Origin: Pedosphaera parvula Ellin514
Lineage (GTDB): Bacteria; Verrucomicrobiota; Verrucomicrobiia; Limisphaerales; Pedosphaeraceae
Assembly: GCF_000172555.1 (NCBI RefSeq)
Contig: NZ_ABOX02000053.1
Location: forward strand, 1-52,197
Direction of reading: 5' to 3'
DNA: 52,197 nucleotides
Below are positions 7,182-16,692 of the stretch, one piece after another (the stretch's first letter is position 1; every line of letters begins with the position of its first letter). Position numbers and translations under genes: made by a program. The notes below the pieces were generated by a model that ran no database searches, was not told where the DNA came from, and saw nothing but the letters and a program-made list of their open reading frames with translations.

Positions 7182-8927
7182 ATGTCTGACGGTTCCGCCC
7201 AGTCCAGCGCAGTCCACGCTCCGCTTACCCTGCTCATTCGCGTCAACACCTTGCAAGCCTGGCGGCGCCTGAAGGCCGTGCGAAGCCAATCGCGATTGCT
7301 AACCGGCTTGATCCTTTGCTTCATCCTGGGCTATCTCGGCCTTTCGTTTTGGTTGTTCTACAAGGGACTCAACTTTGTGGCCTCTTTTCCCGGGCTCGGA
7401 GTCGTTTTGACCGAGCGACTTTTATATCTGCTTTTTGCCTTTTTGTTCGTGCTGCTGCTGTTGAGCAATTTGATTATCAGCTACACGAACCTCTTCCGGA
7501 ATCGTGAGGCCAGCTTCCTGATGACGCTGCCCGTTCCCGCCCAAACGATCTTTCGCTGGAAGTTCCTGGAATCCAGCCTGCTGGCGTCGTGGGCGTTCGT
7601 GTTTTTGATCGCTCCCCTGTTGGCCGCCTTTGGCTTGACCCGGCATGTCCCGTGGCATTTCTATCCCGTCACGCTGGTCTTGATCGCCCTCTTCATCGTG
7701 CTTCCCAGCGTTGCCGGGTCATTCCTGGCCGTGAATCTGGCTCGCTTCCTTGACCGGCGCACCTTCCAGGTGGCGCTGGTAATATTCGCCTTGTTGCTGC
7801 TCGGCCTGGCTGGCTATTGGTGGAAAACCCAACCCACACCCGACGAGATGCTCGAAACCCGAGTGCTGGCCGTGCTGGACCAACTGTTGCAAAAGACCAG
7901 GTTTTCCCTCTTCCCCTTTCTGCCCAGCTACTGGTTGACCAGCAGCGTGCTGCAATGGGCGGAAGGCGTTCTCTCCCTGGCTGGTTTTTTCATGCTGGTG
8001 CTCTTGAGCAACGTGATGTTCTTCGGTTTCCTCGGTTTCACCCGTCTGGGAAAAATGTATTACAATGCCGCCTCCGAGGTCCAAAGCCGCGCGAGCGTCT
8101 GGTCGCAATGGGAGTGGTTCAAGGCGGCCAGCGAACGGAAAAAAGACCTCGCTTACACGCACGGACCGATCGAAAAAATCTTCAACCAATTACACTGGCT
8201 GCAATCCGACACCCGCGCTCTGCTGGCCAAGGACGCCCGGATGTTCTGGCGCGACACCTCGCAATGGGGCCAATCCGTCCTGCTGTTCGGACTGCTCGGC
8301 GTTTACATCATCAACCTGCGCCATTTCACGAGTCAATTGGCAAGTCCGTTTTGGATTCACCTCGTCTCCTATCTCAACCTCGGTGCTTGCTCACTGAATC
8401 TGGCCACGCTCACCACGCGCTTTGTGTATCCACAATTTTCACTGGAGGGGCGGCGGCTCTGGATTATTGGCATGGCGCCCATGGGTTTGGAGCGAGTGGT
8501 GAAGACCAAGTACTGGCTGGCAAGCTGTTCCTCGATCGTGGTGACTCTTACCCTGATTGTGGTGTCGAGTTACTTGCTGGATATGACCTGGGAACGAATC
8601 CTGTTTTTCGCCATGGTGATCGCGGTGATGACTTTCACTCTAAATGGGCTGGCAGCCGGCCTGGGCGTGTTGTATCCAAATTTTAAAGAGGGCAATCCAA
8701 GCAAGATTGTGAGCGGCTTCGGCGGGACGTTCTGTCTGGTATTGAGTTTTTTCTACATTCTCGGTTCCGTCTTGATGCTGGCCTTTGGCTCCAATGAAAT
8801 GCGCGATCAGGTGACCTCGCAGGACATGGCATTTCTGAGCATCGCCGGGTTTATCCTCCTTTCCTTTCTGCTCGGCTGGCTGCCGTTACGCCTCGCGCTC
8901 AGGCAGCTCAAGAAATTCGAGTTTTAA
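7182..8927 (+). CDS. ABC-2-type exporter permease-like membrane protein
   Basis: A 581-residue polytopic membrane protein with about 11-12 hydrophobic segments. They fall in two blocks (about residues 42-205 and 270-295, then 365-575), separated by a hydrophilic loop rich in charged residues (about 300-360). The motif 'REASFLMTLPVP...FRWKF' after the second helix, and its echo 'EGRRLWIIGMAPMGLERVVKTKYW' region later in the protein, match the coupling-helix region of bacterial ABC-2 permeases, where an ATPase docks. No Walker A/B protein lies next to it in this window, so its ATPase must be encoded elsewhere. The substrate is unknown. Confidence 0.7.
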   Translation: MSDGSAQSSAVHAPLTLLIRVNTLQAWRRLKAVRSQSRLLTGLILCFILGYLGLSFWLFYKGLNFVASFPGLGVVLTERLLYLLFAFLFVLLLLSNLIISYTNLFRNREASFLMTLPVPAQTIFRWKFLESSLLASWAFVFLIAPLLAAFGLTRHVPWHFYPVTLVLIALFIVLPSVAGSFLAVNLARFLDRRTFQVALVIFALLLLGLAGYWWKTQPTPDEMLETRVLAVLDQLLQKTRFSLFPFLPSYWLTSSVLQWAEGVLSLAGFFMLVLLSNVMFFGFLGFTRLGKMYYNAASEVQSRASVWSQWEWFKAASERKKDLAYTHGPIEKIFNQLHWLQSDTRALLAKDARMFWRDTSQWGQSVLLFGLLGVYIINLRHFTSQLASPFWIHLVSYLNLGACSLNLATLTTRFVYPQFSLEGRRLWIIGMAPMGLERVVKTKYWLASCSSIVVTLTLIVVSSYLLDMTWERILFFAMVIAVMTFTLNGLAAGLGVLYPNFKEGNPSKIVSGFGGTFCLVLSFFYILGSVLMLAFGSNEMRDQVTSQDMAFLSIAGFILLSFLLGWLPLRLALRQLKKFEF

Positions 8928-8991
8928 GAAACCAGGCACTTCCACTTCTCCTCCGGCCTTCGAAGTTAAACGCCCACCCACAGTTCGCGGG

Positions 8992-9642
8992 CTACCTGCC
9001 TACAAACTCTTGAAGCGCATTGAAGAGAGCAGCCTTGTCCTCAACATGCCGGCAATTGTCTTCGCCTGTGACAAGGCCGAAGCCTTCGCCATAAGCCTTG
9101 CCGTTCACCACACAGGCATTCGTGCGGCAATCACGGAGCTGTCGCTCCCCCAGTCGAATGACCTGCTCGCGACCACCTTCCACCTCATATTTCCAACCAA
9201 CAAGGCGTGCCTCTGGATACCAGTTGCGCAGTTCAGCGATAATCTTCGGCGTGGGAAGCAATTCAGCCAGCAAAGTGCCTTGTCGCGTGGAAATCTTCCC
9301 GGATTTAATCTCCGCCATCTCGCCCGTCGCAGACCGTGACCAAACTTTTCCAAAAGTAAAATCACTCACCGCCGCCGCGTGAAAAACCGCCCCGATGGAT
9401 TGCCGGGCGAAGATTTGCAAACGGTCCCGCAAATCAGCGGTGGTCGTGAACGTTTCAACTTTTTGCACTCTCTGTTCGCCGCGATAAGTGGCCTGCTGGC
9501 CGATGAGCAAGGTCACGTCGTGACCACGCGCAGAAAGAAAATTCGCCAGCTCGGAGCCAAGCCGCCCCGTGGAAAAATTCGTAAGACGCCGGACATCATC
9601 CAGATTTTCAAAAGTCGGACCGGCCGTGACAATGCACTTCAT
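8992..9642 (-). CDS. Stand-alone phosphopantothenate-cysteine ligase domain protein (CoaB-like)
   Basis: A 216-residue Rossmann-type protein matching the CoaB (DFP) half of bifunctional CoaBC. The N-terminus 'VTAGPTFENLDDVRRLTNFSTGRLG' corresponds to the family signature for the nucleotide-binding and dimer region. 'GHDVTLLIG' is the next strand-helix. A central 'FHAAAVSDF' matches the AAVADF/Y motif, and the C-terminal half carries a Lys-rich turn 'VGWKYE'. It would join 4'-phosphopantothenate to cysteine in CoA synthesis. The N-terminal flavin decarboxylase (CoaC) domain is missing, so the enzyme is either split or a paralog. It is convergent with the permease gene and has no operon partner. 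Confidence 0.8.
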   Translation of the reverse strand: MKCIVTAGPTFENLDDVRRLTNFSTGRLGSELANFLSARGHDVTLLIGQQATYRGEQRVQKVETFTTTADLRDRLQIFARQSIGAVFHAAAVSDFTFGKVWSRSATGEMAEIKSGKISTRQGTLLAELLPTPKIIAELRNWYPEARLVGWKYEVEGGREQVIRLGERQLRDCRTNACVVNGKAYGEGFGLVTGEDNCRHVEDKAALFNALQEFVGR

Positions 9643-9886
9643 GCGGTTTCAAGATACCGAAAAAATGAGTTCAGGACAGAGTAGATTCTTCGCAACTGCA
9701 TGGGAGGAAGGCACAATAAAATCCAGGACGGCAATCGCGGGACAAGGCCTGAGCAACCACGCCACGCCCGGCGGTTCCCCCTCTCCCCTTACCTGTACAG
9801 ACCGGTTACATAGTGGACGGGGGTGAGGGAAAATTCCTCCAGGCTCTCTTTTGCTCGGGAAATCCGCGACGATCTGAAACTCATCA
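9643..9886. other. Intergenic spacer with repeat-like sequence
   Basis: No gene is supported. Around 9776-9832 a CCCTCTCCCC...GGGGGTGAGGG inverted sequence surrounds TTACCTGTACAGACCGGTTACA. It resembles the dispersed 'CCTCACCCC/CCCTCTCC' intergenic elements common in large soil genomes and could act as a terminator for the TPR gene on the minus strand. Confidence 0.4.
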
Positions 9887-11215
9887 CTAGTTCCCTGGAA
9901 TATCACGAAAGGGCCGGCGCTTTTGGTAACGCTCGAGGCGTTGTTGCATCTCCTGCTGTTGCTGAGCGGAAGTGCATCGCATGGCCAGCGCCCTCGTCTG
10001 ATAATCCACCGCTTCATCAAACCGCTGAACTTCCGCGCAGGCGGCGGCGAGAGTATCAATGGAACGCCAGTCACTCCAGGCGGACAAGTCGCAGGCTTTT
10101 TGTGCGATCTCAAAAGCTTCCCTGCCATTGCGAATGGAATCCAAGGGACAGGTCGCCAGCAGCCAGGCCAGCGAATTGTGAGTCTTGACGGATATGGGAT
10201 CCAACCAGACCGATTCCAATGAATCATCCAGCGCCTTCTTGAACTCCCCTTTTCTGGCATGGACTGCCGCCCGCGCCATGTAGCCCATGGCATTTTTCGG
10301 ATCGAGCTTGATGAGTTGGTGGTAATCCTCCAGCGCCTGGTCCAACATGCCGAGTTTCAGACAGATTGCACCCCGACCGCCGTAAAGCTGCGCCTGTGTC
10401 GCATTCAACCTGATGGCAACATCGAAGTTCATCAAGGCTTTATCCAATTGTCCCAGGGATGAAAAAATCAACGCCCGGCCGTGATAGCTTTTGTAATGGT
10501 TCGCATCAATACGGATGGCCTCATCGTAATCACTTAACGCCTGATCAAATCTGCCCGTCTTGTAACAGGCAAACCCGCGCGCACCCAGGTACAATGCCTC
10601 TCTTGAATTGAGCCTGACTGCTTCGCTGTAATCATTGATGGCCTGCTCCCAATCAGCCTTGGCTGAACGGGCTTCGCCGCGTTCGTAGAAGGAGCGGGCG
10701 TTTCCAGGCTCAAACTGGACGGCATTTGTGTAATCGCTGATGGCCTCGTTGAACTTGCGTTGAAGAAAATACGCATTTGCACGATCGAAAAAAGCCTCAG
10801 CGTATTTCGGATTGAGTTCCAGCGCTCGGTTGTAATCCTGCATGGCCTGCTCGAGGTTTCCCTTGGCAGCATAAGCACGACCACGGAATCGGTAGGCCTT
10901 GGCGAGCTTGGGCTCAAGCCTGACAACCTCCTTCCAGTCGTCCAATGCCTTGTCGAACTCACCTTTTTTATCGTAAATCAGACCGCGAGTACTATACGCG
11001 CGGGAATCACCAAGACTGATGGCTGTGTCGAGATCCTCCAGCGCCTGGTTCAATTCAAGCTTGGCGGCATAAGCCATGCCGCGGTAGGTGTAGGCTTCGG
11101 CATAGTGCGGATTTAATTGCAGGGCGGCATTCCAGCGGGAAATCGAGAGGTCATAATTCCCGTCAACCTCCGCCTTGATGGCCTGCTTCTTTAAATCACC
11201 TATGTCTTCATTCAT
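9887..11215 (-). CDS. Tetratricopeptide-repeat protein
   Basis: A 442-residue cytoplasmic protein built almost wholly of 34-residue TPR units. The pattern 'A...G..Y...G.....A..D...A..L.P..A..Y..RG' repeats about 11 times from residue 8 to about 380. It has no signal peptide and no attached enzymatic domain, so it should be a protein-binding scaffold. The ATG at 11215 is preceded by an A+T-rich region shared with the divergent DUF3857 gene. The partner is unknown; the divergent neighbour is a candidate only by position. Confidence 0.85.
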   Translation of the reverse strand: MNEDIGDLKKQAIKAEVDGNYDLSISRWNAALQLNPHYAEAYTYRGMAYAAKLELNQALEDLDTAISLGDSRAYSTRGLIYDKKGEFDKALDDWKEVVRLEPKLAKAYRFRGRAYAAKGNLEQAMQDYNRALELNPKYAEAFFDRANAYFLQRKFNEAISDYTNAVQFEPGNARSFYERGEARSAKADWEQAINDYSEAVRLNSREALYLGARGFACYKTGRFDQALSDYDEAIRIDANHYKSYHGRALIFSSLGQLDKALMNFDVAIRLNATQAQLYGGRGAICLKLGMLDQALEDYHQLIKLDPKNAMGYMARAAVHARKGEFKKALDDSLESVWLDPISVKTHNSLAWLLATCPLDSIRNGREAFEIAQKACDLSAWSDWRSIDTLAAACAEVQRFDEAVDYQTRALAMRCTSAQQQQEMQQRLERYQKRRPFRDIPGN

Positions 11216-11419
11216 ATGGTTCTGCTGGCGTCAACACGCCGATGCCGGCGTGCGCACGGACATTAACAAAATCGTTTCAAGTTTGTCGACACTCCTCATT
11301 TGGTCAAAAGGATTTTTGTTTAATTTTTTTCGGCGTTCGAGTAATTGCAAGCGGTGCGATTATTAACGCATTTGGATTTTAACAAGAGGTGCCAGCCTAT
11401 CCGCTACGCTTGCGAAGCG

Positions 11420-13987
11420 ATGGGAAGAGCGGGATTAGGCCATCTAATTATTGCGACATCACTGTTTTGCCTCACGCTGGCGTCCGTGGCGCAGGGCCAG
11501 AGCATCACCAATGGAGTTGCCATGGCACCGCCGCCCAAATGGGTGAAGTCGTTTGAGGAACCGTCAGCCGGAGCTTTCGAGAACAATGGCACCGAGGGAG
11601 AATCTTTTATATTGCTGGAAGAGCAACAGCATGCTGGAACGGGTGAGGTATACACGCACGTTGTTAAAAAAATCACCAGCCAAAGCGGGGTCCAGGACGG
11701 GGCAAAGGTGCATTTCAGCTTTGATCCCACCTATCAAAGGCTCGACCTGAATTTTATCGTCCTGCGGCGTGGGGATAAAATATATGATCGGTTGGAGCCC
11801 GAGAAAATCAAAGTTTTTCAGCAGGAGACTGAACTGGAGCGGCATCAGTATAATGGAACACTGTCGGCGGTGCTGTTCGTGGAAGATGTGCGGGTTGGCG
11901 ACATTCTCGAATACGGTTGGACCATCCGGGGAAGCAACCCCGTAATGGGTGGGCATTTTATCCATTCCTTCCTGGTGGATTGGTCAGTGCCGGTGCAAAA
12001 ACAGGTTTATCGCGTGTTATGGCCTGCGGAGAAGAAGCTGATAGTGAAGCAACACCAGACGGAAGTGCGGCCGGAAGTAACGCATCTGGAGGGGGTGGAC
12101 GACTATACCTGGGAAATCAAGCGGCGCACTCCTGTGGTTGTGGAAGATACAACTCCGCTGGGATACAATCCTTTTGGTTGGATTCAACTCACGGAATTCT
12201 CCAGTTGGAAAGATGTAGTTGAATGGGCGCTGCCCCTTTACGTATCAACCAAACCACTGCCGGATGAATTGCGCCAAAAGATCGCTGCCTGGCGGCTGGC
12301 CGGGGAACCGGAAGATCAGGTGCAGGCGGCACTGCGGTTTGTGCAGGACGAGGTGCGGTATCTGGGAATGGAGATCGGACCGGGCTCACATCGGCCAAGT
12401 GAGCCTGGAGTGGTTTTCGCGCGCCGATTTGGCGATTGCAAAGACAAGGTATCCCTGTTCTGCACGATGCTGCATGAAATGGGAATCGAAGCTCATCCGG
12501 TGCTGGTACATACCTCCCGGCGGCAACATCTGGATGAATGGGCTCCTTCACCATATGCGTTCAATCACGTGGTGGCCCTGGTGAAGGTGAACGGCAATAA
12601 TATTTGGGTGGACCCGACACGCTCTTTTCAACGAGGGCATTTGAAGGATCTTTATTTTCCAGATTATGCGCGCGGTTTAATCATCAAACCTGGGACAACC
12701 GACCTCTGCCTCATTCCAGCCCCGAAAGCCGGCCTGCCAAAAACAACTGTCAACGAGTCATTCAACATCAAGAGCTACAATTCACCAATCCAGTACGAGG
12801 TCACAACCACCTACGAGGGTCTCTCTGCCGACCATATGCGGGCAAGTTTTTCCAACTCCCGCCGCGAGGAATTGGAAAAAACCCTCCTCAATCAATCGGC
12901 CAAGAGATATCCGAAAATCAAGATGACCCGGCCAATGGAGTCGCAGGATGACCAACAACGCAACATTTTCATCCTCATTGAGCATTACGAAGTAAAAGAT
13001 ATCTACGAATTGTCCGATGACACCAGGAAATGGAGCACCTGGTTTTATCCGGATGAAATATTACCCTTCGTCAAGCGACCTGAAACCTCGTTTCGATCGA
13101 TGCCGCTCGGCATAGTGCATCCCTGGCATTACGTGCAAAACACGGAAATACGATTGCCGCAGGATTACAATCTGCAAAACGAGACGAAACAAGTGGAGGA
13201 AAAGGCGTTGCGATTTGAGCGGCAGGTGAATTATACGAATCGGCTGTTGAGGCTCCATTACGAACTTGAGAGTCTGGCCGATGAAGTGCCAACGAAGGAG
13301 GTGCCCGAACATCTCGAGAACCTGAAGAAGATTCGCGCGGTGGTGGGCTACGGCATCCAGCATCCCAATGTCACGCCGGACGCACCGAAACCGGCAGAGC
13401 CTTTCCAGGTGAATTGGAGCATCCTGGCCATGGCAGGAATGTACTTTGTGTTGGCGACCGTTGCGGCCGTGATTGCCCATCATTACAGGCCACAATACCA
13501 CGCCAACGAACCACCATTGATAATCCACGAATTGAAAGGAATCGGAGGTTGGTTGATTGTCCTGACCATCATCCTTTGCCTCAAACCCATTATTTATGCT
13601 GTGTTTTTACTCAAGCATGCGGGCGTTTATTTCACTCTGTCGTCATGGAGTATTCTTACTACACCCGGCAACGCACATTACGATCCGCTATGGGCGCCGC
13701 TGCTAATTTTTGAGGTGCTCGGCAATTTGACCATGCTGGTCTTCTCCGTGCTGATCCTGGTGCTATTTTTCCAAAATCGCTTCGCCTTCCCACGATTTTT
13801 CATGCTATTCCTGGTTCTCAGTGTCATCATGGTCACGCTCGATGAAGTGGGGGCTGGACTCATTCCAAAAGCCCACGGTGGTCCTGCAGTATCCGGCGTG
13901 GCACTTTTCCGCACGCTGTTCCATTCAATAGTTTGGATTCTTTATGTCGTACGTTCCCAGCGGGTAAAGTTAACCTTTGTGGAGTAG
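11420..13987 (+). CDS. DUF3857 / transglutaminase-like membrane protein with DUF2569-like tail
   Basis: An 855-residue exported, membrane-anchored protein. The ATG at 11420 gives a good signal peptide (cleavage near AQGQS, residue about 27); a TTG 75 bp upstream is less likely. A DUF3857-type beta domain (about 55-270) precedes a transglutaminase-like core. The catalytic triad can be read directly: C340 in 'FGDCKDK', H383 in 'FNHVV' and D398 in 'WVDPT'. A further beta region follows (to about 650). The C-terminus has one helix near 670-690 and then four helices beginning 'GIGGWLIVL', which resembles DUF2569. It may crosslink or cleave peptides or amides in the periplasm. It is divergent from the TPR gene. 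Confidence 0.85.
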   Translation: MGRAGLGHLIIATSLFCLTLASVAQGQSITNGVAMAPPPKWVKSFEEPSAGAFENNGTEGESFILLEEQQHAGTGEVYTHVVKKITSQSGVQDGAKVHFSFDPTYQRLDLNFIVLRRGDKIYDRLEPEKIKVFQQETELERHQYNGTLSAVLFVEDVRVGDILEYGWTIRGSNPVMGGHFIHSFLVDWSVPVQKQVYRVLWPAEKKLIVKQHQTEVRPEVTHLEGVDDYTWEIKRRTPVVVEDTTPLGYNPFGWIQLTEFSSWKDVVEWALPLYVSTKPLPDELRQKIAAWRLAGEPEDQVQAALRFVQDEVRYLGMEIGPGSHRPSEPGVVFARRFGDCKDKVSLFCTMLHEMGIEAHPVLVHTSRRQHLDEWAPSPYAFNHVVALVKVNGNNIWVDPTRSFQRGHLKDLYFPDYARGLIIKPGTTDLCLIPAPKAGLPKTTVNESFNIKSYNSPIQYEVTTTYEGLSADHMRASFSNSRREELEKTLLNQSAKRYPKIKMTRPMESQDDQQRNIFILIEHYEVKDIYELSDDTRKWSTWFYPDEILPFVKRPETSFRSMPLGIVHPWHYVQNTEIRLPQDYNLQNETKQVEEKALRFERQVNYTNRLLRLHYELESLADEVPTKEVPEHLENLKKIRAVVGYGIQHPNVTPDAPKPAEPFQVNWSILAMAGMYFVLATVAAVIAHHYRPQYHANEPPLIIHELKGIGGWLIVLTIILCLKPIIYAVFLLKHAGVYFTLSSWSILTTPGNAHYDPLWAPLLIFEVLGNLTMLVFSVLILVLFFQNRFAFPRFFMLFLVLSVIMVTLDEVGAGLIPKAHGGPAVSGVALFRTLFHSIVWILYVVRSQRVKLTFVE

Positions 13988-14058
13988 ATGCCATACAGGC
14001 GCGGGTACGCAATTCTTTGGAGCAGAGCATAAACAGACCTGGCTCATTTTTGATCATT

Positions 14059-14958
14059 ATGAACAAACGACTCGGTCTTTTCCAAATACACGGTGCCGCT
14101 GTGCTGGCGGGGTTCACGGGTCTTTTCGGCAAGTGGCTCGACGTCAGCCCCGTAATCATCACCGCGGGAAGAACTGTCTTTGGAAGCGTTGCGTTGCTCA
14201 TCACCATCAGGCTGATGGGCTCCACTGTGCGGTTGAATTCGCGCAAGGAACTGCTGGCATTGATGATCTCCGGCGGCCTACTGGCCGCGCATTGGTTGAC
14301 CTTCTTCAAATCCATCCAGGTTTCGACCGTGGCAGTCGGAGTATTGGCATTTTCCAGCTTTCCCATATTCGTAACCCTCCTTGAACCGCTCGCCTTCAAG
14401 GAGCGGTTTCAATTTGTCGACCTCATCACCGCGGCCGTGGTCGTGGCCGGACTGGCATTGGTCGTGCCCGTGCTGGATCTGCGGAATAATATCACGCAGG
14501 GAGTCCTTTGGGGCATACTTTCCGGGCTAACCTATGCGCTGCTGTCACTGTTCAGTCGTTCCTCCATCCGCACGATTCCGGCGCTGACAGTGGCGTTCTA
14601 TCAGCAATTATTTGTCGTGCTGCTCACATTGCCTTTCGCCTTCGCCTCTCACGAAAAAATCACCATCAACTCATTCTGGCTGTTGCTGCTTCTGGGACTG
14701 GTTTTCACCGCATTATTACAATCGCTCCTCGTGGCAAGCCTGAGGCACATCCGCGCGCAAACGGCAAGCATTGTCATCAGCCTGGAACCGGTTTATAGCG
14801 TCGTGCTCGCGACAGTGCTGTTGCATGAAATTCCAACCGCACGCACCCTGATCGGCGGAGTCCTCATTTGCGGTGCGGTCTTTGCCGCCATGCTGCAGCA
14901 TATGAAAGCGAAGGCGCAGGGCGCCGAATTAAAATCATGCCCGGTCAGGGTGGATTGA
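14059..14958 (+). CDS. EamA (DMT superfamily) transporter
   Basis: A 299-residue inner-membrane protein with ten predicted helices arranged as two EamA repeats (about residues 6-135 and 150-285). 'GAAVLAGFTGLFGKW' opens the first and 'GVLWGILSGLTYALLSLFSR' the second. The last helix is followed by a short basic tail. Members export amino acids, metabolites or nucleotide precursors, but the substrate cannot be deduced. I chose the ATG at 14059 because the upstream in-frame extension overlaps the preceding gene and is hydrophilic. It starts 72 bp after the stop of the DUF3857 gene on the same strand, so cotranscription is possible. Confidence 0.85.
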   Translation: MNKRLGLFQIHGAAVLAGFTGLFGKWLDVSPVIITAGRTVFGSVALLITIRLMGSTVRLNSRKELLALMISGGLLAAHWLTFFKSIQVSTVAVGVLAFSSFPIFVTLLEPLAFKERFQFVDLITAAVVVAGLALVVPVLDLRNNITQGVLWGILSGLTYALLSLFSRSSIRTIPALTVAFYQQLFVVLLTLPFAFASHEKITINSFWLLLLLGLVFTALLQSLLVASLRHIRAQTASIVISLEPVYSVVLATVLLHEIPTARTLIGGVLICGAVFAAMLQHMKAKAQGAELKSCPVRVD

Positions 14959-14981
14959 CCTGCTTTGGCCCGGAACTCGCA

Positions 14982-16505
14982 TTAATTCTCAGGATCAAAT
15001 CCGGGGCTGCTCGCTTGCTGTGCTGCAGCTTCCACCTCCTGCGCAGAAGCAGAGCGTGGCCAGACCAGATCCGTTCCCGGTTGATTGCCAACACGCGCTG
15101 AAAATCGCCGCCTTCCGGCCAAGGTCATCTGACCTTGGTTATCAACGCAGTCCAACCCAATCGAATAGAGAATAAAGTGGCTATCCGCTGTGCGGCTGTA
15201 ACGGAGAGGTTTCCCATCCATGAAATCAATTGCTGGAGTTTTGAGAAACGCAGGCATCAGTGAATCGAGTGCTTCCGGATAGGCTCCATTCCGGAGGCGG
15301 TAGCGTTCAACTGCCAGCGCTGTAATGAGCATTCGTCGTCTTGCTTCTGCAGCGGATGCCCGCCCCAGCAGGGTTAAGCCACCACCCTGAAAGCCAATGC
15401 CCATCTGTCTCAGGTTCAAAAGCGATTGTATCCTCGATCTTTTTTGCCTGGTCACGAAAGGAATGAGATTGGTCACACCGGGGAGTGGGCGCATTTCCAA
15501 CCAGGTAGCGGATTTAACAGCACGCTGCAGTTCAAGCTCACGATCACGATAGTAAAGCATCAATTGATTTTCATCCTCATAAGAACCTTTACGACGATAC
15601 TGGATTTGCTGGAAAAACCAGGTCATGCCATTCCAAGTATCTCTTGGTGAGCGAATTGTCTGTGCAACAATTTGACCCGGACCTGGATCGAGAGACTCCT
15701 CCCGCTCCAACTGGCAAAGCACAGCTGCATTCGCCCGTGACAACGCGACGGTTTCAGGGAGCCCGTTAAAATAATCAACTGACTCCCACTCCTGTTGCAA
15801 CCGGGCAAGCTGGTCGTCGCTCCAGGCATTCGTTTGCAGTGCCTGCCAGATTGTATTTTCGGCAATTGTAGCGGAGGCAATGCGCACGAGGTGTGTGATG
15901 TCCACAGGTTCGGGCTTCCAGGCAGTGGTCAGACGAGTCAGAGCCAGCAAATTCGTGTAGGCTTCCAATGGCTTTCCATCATGCAGTTCCAGGGAAGTGC
16001 GAGTCGCGAGTGTCTGGGCCAGGGTTTTGACACCCGCCAGATAAGTCAGCAGCAGGGTCCCGCCTCTATTCACCGGCTCGAATTGAAATGGACCATCGAG
16101 TGCCGCCAGACAGGCGGAATCCAGAACGGAACGCTGCTCATTGAAAGCACTTTTCAGATCAGGCCAAATGTCTTTGTCTGTTTGAGGATCAGGCAACTCT
16201 GATTCCTTCCAAAGCGCAACCGCAGCATTGGTTCCAATGGATACCATCAGTTCTGGCAGATGTCGAAGACTCCGATCCTGCCCACAAAGCCATGCGGCGT
16301 TGGTGATGGCAGCGGCCCGGGCACCAAGGTCGGGCGGAACGGCAAGCTTGAACTCCTTCAATTCCAGCTTGAAACCTTGTTCCCGCAAGGAGCGTTTGGT
16401 CTGCTCAAGAGCCTTGCGCGCGCCGCTGCCCGATCGCGCCGCCAGGAATGCGCAAAGTAAAAACAACACAACTACCACCAACGCAATTTTCCAACGTAAT
16501 TTCAT
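14982..16505 (-). CDS. Signal-anchored protein of unknown function
   Basis: A 507-residue protein starting at the ATG 16505 (MKLRWKIAL); a TTG nine bases upstream is less likely. A single N-terminal helix (about residues 6-24) serves as signal anchor. The rest is predicted helical and extracytoplasmic, with repeated 'TNLLALTRLTT'-like and 'LARLQQEWESV'-like segments. A C-terminal part, 'AVERYRLRNGAYPEALDSLMP', resembles the pilin-like tail seen in many verrucomicrobial and planctomycete secreted proteins. No catalytic motif is seen. It converges with the EamA gene. Confidence 0.7.
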   Translation of the reverse strand: MKLRWKIALVVVVLFLLCAFLAARSGSGARKALEQTKRSLREQGFKLELKEFKLAVPPDLGARAAAITNAAWLCGQDRSLRHLPELMVSIGTNAAVALWKESELPDPQTDKDIWPDLKSAFNEQRSVLDSACLAALDGPFQFEPVNRGGTLLLTYLAGVKTLAQTLATRTSLELHDGKPLEAYTNLLALTRLTTAWKPEPVDITHLVRIASATIAENTIWQALQTNAWSDDQLARLQQEWESVDYFNGLPETVALSRANAAVLCQLEREESLDPGPGQIVAQTIRSPRDTWNGMTWFFQQIQYRRKGSYEDENQLMLYYRDRELELQRAVKSATWLEMRPLPGVTNLIPFVTRQKRSRIQSLLNLRQMGIGFQGGGLTLLGRASAAEARRRMLITALAVERYRLRNGAYPEALDSLMPAFLKTPAIDFMDGKPLRYSRTADSHFILYSIGLDCVDNQGQMTLAGRRRFSARVGNQPGTDLVWPRSASAQEVEAAAQQASSPGFDPEN

Positions 16506-16692
16506 GGGTCTCAAACTCTCTTTGTTATTCTGGGAGATTACGAGGGATGAGCAAAGTTTTCAATAACAGGTTCCGTGGGATTGGTGGAAAGGGGTTGGAT
16601 ACAAATGTCGCATGGGCTCACGCTCGAACAGTGACTGACGCTGTAATGATTCACCTTTATTTACAACACTTAGTATGCGGTAATGACGCGTC

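Noticed and set aside
9649-10293. Minus-strand frame overlapping the 3' end of the TPR gene
   Set aside because: It is in a different frame from the clear TPR repeats and is Pro/Arg/Ser-rich without any motif.
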